From contig JAGDDC010000107.1 in assembly GCA_017958245.1 (NCBI GenBank), positions 1 through 9,864 of the forward strand: a stretch of 9,864 bases of DNA, in the 5' to 3' direction. Within the stretch, counting starts at the first letter, position 1; each line of letters begins with the position of its first letter. The translations under genes and the position numbers were made by a program. Positions 7,182-9,864 of this stretch are shown here, piece after piece. Below the pieces are notes generated by a model. The model was not told the origin of the DNA. It saw nothing but the letters and a program-made list of their open reading frames with translations, and searched no databases. The DNA is from Lachnospiraceae bacterium. Lineage in GTDB: Bacteria > Bacillota_A > Clostridia > Lachnospirales > Lachnospiraceae.

Positions 7182-7297
7182 TAAGAAAAGGGAAAGTCTG
7201 AGAGAAAGCATCAGACTTCATCGGTGGGCAGCAGGCCAAGGCATCGCAGAAGATGCTCATACCCCCGATGTGCACCGCCTGCGGAAAGGTTATAAAG
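7176..7297 (+). promoter_or_regulatory. Structured pseudoknot leader upstream of hpt (candidate riboswitch), copy 2
   Basis: After GTAAGGTAAG, helix 1 pairs AAGTCTGA (7194-7201) with TCAGACTT (7211-7218). Helix 2 pairs CATCGG (7219-7224) with CCGATG (7265-7270) and encloses an extra small hairpin, GCATC (7241-7245) with GATGC (7252-7256). GCAGGC (7231-7236), inside helix 2, is complementary to GCCTGC (7277-7282) downstream, forming a pseudoknot. The junction reads GATGTGCACC, against GATGAGCACC before tldD. AAGG (7286-7289) lies eight bases before ATG 7298, the same geometry as at tldD. Relative to copy 1 the helices vary in sequence but stay paired. Confidence 0.7.
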
Positions 7298-7849
7298 ATG
7301 CTTATAAGAACAGCTGCTGAGGACATCGAGAGGGTGCTGTACACAGAGAAGGCGATCGCTGCCAGAGTGGAGCAGATAGGTGCAGACCTCACGGAGAAGT
7401 TCAGGGACAAGAGGCCCGTGCTCGTATGCGTGCTCAAGGGCGCATCCTTCTTCTATATCGATCTGTGCAGATGCATGGACTGCCCGATAGACATGGATTT
7501 CATCTCGGTATCGAGCTATGGTGAGTCCGCAAAGTCTACAGGTGTAGTAAAACTCATAAAGGATCTTGACAACAACATAACCGGGAGACATGTGATCATA
7601 GTTGAGGACATCATTGATTCAGGTCTCACCATGAAATACTTAAAGCAGCTCTTTGAGGCCAGGAATCCCGCTTCCGTAACGACCGTGTCTTTCCTTGACA
7701 AGATCGACTGCCATGACAAGGCTCTGAGCACTGATATGTGCGGGTTCCAGATCGCGAACGAGTTCGTGGTGGGCTATGGGCTTGACTACTCGAACTTCTA
7801 CCGCAACCTCCCCTACATAGGAGTCCTCAAGAAGGAGTGCTACAGCTAG
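7298..7849 (+). CDS. hpt: Hypoxanthine phosphoribosyltransferase
   Basis: This 183-residue enzyme of purine salvage transfers phosphoribose from PRPP to hypoxanthine (and often guanine) to give IMP or GMP in the cytosol. The PRPP-binding motif is clear at residues 102-111 (VEDIIDSGLT, with the acidic Glu103-Asp104 pair). LKGASFF (46-52) is the second conserved loop, SSYG (72-75) the flexible loop, and the end FVVGYGLDYSNFYRNLPYIG is typical of bacterial Hpt. ATG 7298 is preferred over the in-frame ATG at 7253. Homology starts with the DIERVL segment, and AAGG lies eight bases upstream of 7298. The 15 extra residues from 7253 would be encoded by the structured leader. The metallophosphoesterase follows after 28 bases, likely in the same operon. 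Confidence 0.95.
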   Translation: MLIRTAAEDIERVLYTEKAIAARVEQIGADLTEKFRDKRPVLVCVLKGASFFYIDLCRCMDCPIDMDFISVSSYGESAKSTGVVKLIKDLDNNITGRHVIIVEDIIDSGLTMKYLKQLFEARNPASVTTVSFLDKIDCHDKALSTDMCGFQIANEFVVGYGLDYSNFYRNLPYIGVLKKECYS

Positions 7850-7877
7850 AGCGGATGAGGTTTGAAAGGAGTGGCGG

Positions 7878-8987
7878 ATGAGGTTTATGTTCTTTGGTAT
7901 ATTGATAGGCGTGATCGCGTTGTTTTTCTTTACCCTGTATGGGTACTTCCGCGCTTGGAAGCAGGTCGGGCTGCCGAAAGCGCTGTTCATCGCGGTTGAG
8001 ACCGTGCTCACGCTCGTGTCCCTGTACACGGCTTTCGGCTTCAGGACGATACCGGGAGAGGCGCTCAGGACTGTCGCGAGGTTTGTCTCCGCAGTCCAGT
8101 TTGTCTTCCTCGTGTACTCGGGACTTGCTATGCTGATCAGAAACCTTGTCTGTTTGATACTCAAGGTCTTCAAAAAGGGAGACGGCTTTGTAAAGGCGGT
8201 AAAGAGCGCAGGTTTCTACGGTGCTGTCGCGGCGATCACCGTGATACTCGGTATAACGGGCTATATAAGCATGAGCGCCGTCACGGAAAAAGCCTACTCA
8301 ATAGATGTGAACAAAAAGTCGGTCAACGATTCGGTGACTCTCGCGGTGACTTCGGACTTTCATATAGGGACCGGGACTTCGAGGAGAGAGGTGGCCCGCG
8401 CTGTCGACCTGATCAACGCGATGGACGCCGACGCGGCGCTCATAGTGGGCGATCTGATCGATTCGAACACGCCGGCGGACTATCTTGACATGATGGTCGA
8501 GGAGTTCTCTAAGGTAAAGACAAAGTACGGTTTCTTCTTCTCCTTCGGCAACCATGACGAGATGGGGACCTTGAACAACGTGAGGGACTATCTTAAAAAG
8601 GCGGGAGTGAGAGTGCTCGAGGACGAGGCAGTCACCATAGCGGATGACGTGATCCTGCTCGGAAGGCTCGACTACTCGCAGCGTGGCATGGAGATGTCCG
8701 AGTTTGACCTGGACAGGGAACGCCCTGTCATAGTGATGAACCACCAGCCCACGAGGCTTTCGCAGATCGCGCAGGGCGGGGCGGACGTGGTGCTCTCGGG
8801 ACACACCCACGGACACCAGTTCCCGTTGGTCGAACTGCTCGTAAACCCCTTCAACGACAACGTGTACGGGCTCAAATACTTTGATGACATGGCTTCCATA
8901 ACGACCTGCGGAGTGGGGGCATGGGGCTTCCACTTCAAGTTCCCCTCGAGGAGCGAGGTCGTGAAGCTGAAGATCAATTTTAAATAG
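7878..8987 (+). CDS. Membrane-anchored metallophosphoesterase (YkuE-like)
   Basis: This 369-residue protein has about four N-terminal membrane segments (near residues 4-24, 34-54, 68-96 and 112-134), then a calcineurin-like phosphoesterase domain. All the standard two-metal motifs are present: D-x-H at Asp160/His162 (SDFHIG), GDLID with Asp192, GNHDE with Asn225-His226-Asp227, His289 in MNHQP, and SGHTHGHQ with His309 and His311. The long linker after the last span suggests the catalytic domain is outside the membrane, as in YkuE-like enzymes. The substrate (phospholipid, nucleotide or cell-wall phosphoester) cannot be told. ATG 7878 follows AAAGGAG (7865-7871) by six bases. Placement after hpt suggests co-expression from the same leader, not necessarily shared metabolism. 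Confidence 0.9.
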   Translation: MRFMFFGILIGVIALFFFTLYGYFRAWKQVGLPKALFIAVETVLTLVSLYTAFGFRTIPGEALRTVARFVSAVQFVFLVYSGLAMLIRNLVCLILKVFKKGDGFVKAVKSAGFYGAVAAITVILGITGYISMSAVTEKAYSIDVNKKSVNDSVTLAVTSDFHIGTGTSRREVARAVDLINAMDADAALIVGDLIDSNTPADYLDMMVEEFSKVKTKYGFFFSFGNHDEMGTLNNVRDYLKKAGVRVLEDEAVTIADDVILLGRLDYSQRGMEMSEFDLDRERPVIVMNHQPTRLSQIAQGGADVVLSGHTHGHQFPLVELLVNPFNDNVYGLKYFDDMASITTCGVGAWGFHFKFPSRSEVVKLKINFK

Positions 8988-8992
8988 GAGTT

Positions 8993-9022
8993 CCTGCGGA
9001 CCTTGCCGGTCCGGTGAGCAGG
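8993..9022. terminator. Imperfect inverted repeat between convergent genes, possible bidirectional terminator
   Basis: GGACC (8998-9002) and GGTCC (9008-9012) pair around TTGCC. The outer CCTGC (8993-8997) and GCAGG (9018-9022) can extend the stem past a five-base bulge. It lies in the 39-bp gap between convergent stops. There is no proper T-run on either strand, so termination is only plausible. Confidence 0.35.
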
Positions 9023-9026
9023 TCCT

Positions 9027-9329
9027 TCAGTTCTTCGGGTTTCCTATGGACCAGGCGTTGTCAGTGGCGTTGTACATGAGACGGATAACCTTCTCTCTGT
9101 CGAAGACCGAGATCTTGCACTCAAAGTTGTAGATGTGGTTGGTCGCGCAGAGAAATCCGTTGGGCATGTTGTAGCGTCCGTAGGTCGTGAGGTCACGGTA
9201 AGCCCTGATCACGTAGGTCTGGAACTCGCCGTCATCGTCCTTGAGCCTGATCTTTAAGGGGATGATCGTGTGGTCCGACTTGTGCTGGCATATAACGTCG
9301 AAAAGCCGGTCGCGTGTGTCCATGATCAT
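9027..9329 (-). CDS. Conserved-looking hypothetical protein, 100 residues, LexA-box promoter
   Basis: I do not recognise this protein. It is soluble-looking, without signal peptide, membrane span or Cys/His metal motif, and is mixed in charge. Segments such as FQTYVIRAYRDLTTYGRYNMP and FECKISVFDREKVIRLMY suggest a beta-rich fold. It is supported as real by its own strong promoter, by lying in a region with no opposing gene, and by ending cleanly 39 bp from the convergent neighbour. The start is uncertain: Met1 (9327-9329) and Met3 are both possible. The best ribosome binding site, AAAGGAGG (9383-9376 on the minus strand), is 46 bases from Met1. A 6-bp hairpin in between could bring it closer. 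No upstream in-frame ATG, GTG or TTG exists before that site. The LexA box suggests induction by DNA damage. Confidence 0.7.
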   Translation of the reverse strand: MIMDTRDRLFDVICQHKSDHTIIPLKIRLKDDDGEFQTYVIRAYRDLTTYGRYNMPNGFLCATNHIYNFECKISVFDREKVIRLMYNATDNAWSIGNPKN

Positions 9330-9405
9330 GTTTTTGTCCCGGGATGCCGGAATGTGTGAGCAAGACCGGGAGCGGCCTCCTTTCGCTGTTTTTTTAGGTA
9401 AATGT

Positions 9406-9434
9406 ATTATAGAACAAATGTTCGATTTTGTAAA
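9406..9434 (-). promoter_or_regulatory. Near-consensus sigma-A promoter for the minus-strand 100-residue gene
   Basis: On the minus strand TTTACA (9434-9429) and TATAAT (9411-9406) are separated by exactly 17 bases. The start is predicted near 9399, leaving a leader of about 70 bases before the gene. Confidence 0.8.
9411..9424. promoter_or_regulatory. LexA (SOS) box of the Gram-positive type
   Basis: AGAACAAATGTTCG matches the Bacillota LexA operator CGAACNNNNGTTCG with a perfect GAAC-N4-GTTC core and one outer mismatch. It fills the spacer next to the -10 of the minus-strand promoter, a classic repressing position. It also lies about 30 bp upstream of the possible -10 of the plus-strand esterase. 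Confidence 0.7.
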
Positions 9435-9453
9435 GCCTTTTTTGCACGGAAAT

Positions 9454-9501
9454 TATAATCTGCGGGAAGGCTTCAAACAGGGCAGCGGCGCCCCAAGCCG
9501 C
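9454..9501 (+). promoter_or_regulatory. Possible -10 element and leader hairpin for the esterase gene
   Basis: TATAAT (9454-9459) is a perfect -10, but no good -35 lies at 16-18 bp. TTGTAA is 20 bp away. In the leader, GCGGC (9485-9489) pairs with GCCGC (9497-9501) around GCCCCAA, ending just before the in-frame GTG at 9502. Confidence 0.4.
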
Positions 9502-9510
9502 GTGAAAACC

Positions 9511-9864
9511 ATGGATATAGACAGAACGATCGCGGAGTGCGTGAGCACACCCGAATGTACACTATACTCGGAGGTCCTGAAGCTCGATTGGAATTATTCG
9601 ATATATCTGCCGCGCGGATATGACCTCGAGGAGAACAGCAAAAGAGAATACCCCGTGATCTATTTCCTGCACGGGGCATACGGAAACCACCGCAACTTCG
9701 TGGAGAGGATCCACATGAACAGGATGCTTGAGAAGTTTGTGGACGTGATAGGTGTCTTTGTGGACGGCTTCAACTCTTTCTACATAGACGGTCCGGGTGT
9801 CGCCATGGAGAGTGCGGTGATAAAGGACCTGATCCCGAAGATCGAGAGGATGTACCGCGTAAAG
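9511..9864 (+). CDS. Putative esterase, alpha/beta hydrolase of the esterase D type, 3'-truncated by window edge
   Basis: The 118 visible residues look like the N-terminus of the putative esterase family (esterase D, S-formylglutathione hydrolase, feruloyl esterase-like). The pattern is a substrate-facing beta segment (LYSEVLKLDWNYSIYLPRGYD), then YPVIYFLHGAYGNHRNF with the oxyanion-hole HGAYG at residues 54-58, then VDVIGVFVDGFNSFY. The catalytic Ser (GxSxG), Asp and His would lie past the window end. No signal peptide is seen, so it is probably cytoplasmic. The start is uncertain: ATG 9511 or the in-frame GTG 9502. Neither has a clear Shine-Dalgarno, and a GC-rich hairpin sits just upstream. 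Confidence 0.8.
   Translation, partial: MDIDRTIAECVSTPECTLYSEVLKLDWNYSIYLPRGYDLEENSKREYPVIYFLHGAYGNHRNFVERIHMNRMLEKFVDVIGVFVDGFNSFYIDGPGVAMESAVIKDLIPKIERMYRVK

Noticed and set aside
7253..7297. Upstream ATG (7253) as the start of hpt
   Set aside because: The extra 15 residues are encoded by the pseudoknot leader, lack family homology and have no good Shine-Dalgarno. ATG 7298 has AAGG at proper spacing.
7176..7297. ZTP (pfl) riboswitch, suggested by the ACCGCCTGCGG string
   Set aside because: The required GACTGGCG-type 5' motif and the CCGCCTGGGCA 3' motif are absent, and the pairing pattern differs.

Overview
The window reads as ordinary chromosomal DNA of a moderately GC-rich Gram-positive anaerobe. 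Strong AAGGAGG-type ribosome binding sites, short intergenic gaps, a Firmicute-type LexA box and the gene repertoire all fit Bacillota, class Clostridia. Lachnospiraceae is my best guess, but it is an inference from style and not from a marker gene. I see no insertion sequence, phage gene, tRNA, rRNA or CRISPR array.

Layout, left to right. (1) Positions 1-1959 hold the 3' part of a gene for a very acidic, repeat-bearing, single-span membrane protein. The window opens inside its repeat array. A hairpin and a clear rho-independent terminator follow. (2) Positions 2086-4922 carry a promoter, a structured leader, and tldD-tldE, which encode the two halves of the TldD/TldE metalloprotease. (3) Positions 4923-6355 hold a leader with two mutually exclusive hairpins, then an amidohydrolase of the MTA/SAH/guanine deaminase type with altered active-site residues. 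A D-lyxose isomerase-family cupin follows (6377-7063). (4) Positions 7146-8987 carry a promoter, a second structured leader, hpt (hypoxanthine phosphoribosyltransferase) and a membrane-anchored metallophosphoesterase. (5) A convergent, unrecognised 100-residue protein lies on the minus strand (9027-9329). Its promoter contains a LexA-type SOS box. (6) The start of a plus-strand esterase (9511 onward) is cut by the window end.

The most interesting signal is non-coding. The regions just upstream of tldD and hpt, about 5 kb apart, are the same kind of element. Each has a -10 box three bases before GTAAGGTAAG, then a hairpin (AAGTYTGA paired with TCAGACTT), then a second hairpin that opens with CATCG and closes with GATG. 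The loop of that second hairpin (containing GCAGGC) pairs with GCCTGC downstream to make a pseudoknot. The motif GATGWGCACC precedes the pseudoknot's 3' strand, and an AAGG Shine-Dalgarno follows it, eight bases before the ATG. The leaders are 116 and 118 nt from the inferred transcript start to the ATG. Helix sequences differ but pairing is kept. This looks like a cis-regulatory RNA, possibly a translational riboswitch. I do not recognise it as a named class, and I cannot search Rfam from here.

Functionally, hpt and the deaminase-like amidohydrolase both suggest nucleobase or nucleoside salvage. TldDE is a peptide-processing protease whose substrate is not evident here. A shared leader would tie tldDE and hpt to one signal. 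The gene neighbourhood does not reveal what that signal is.
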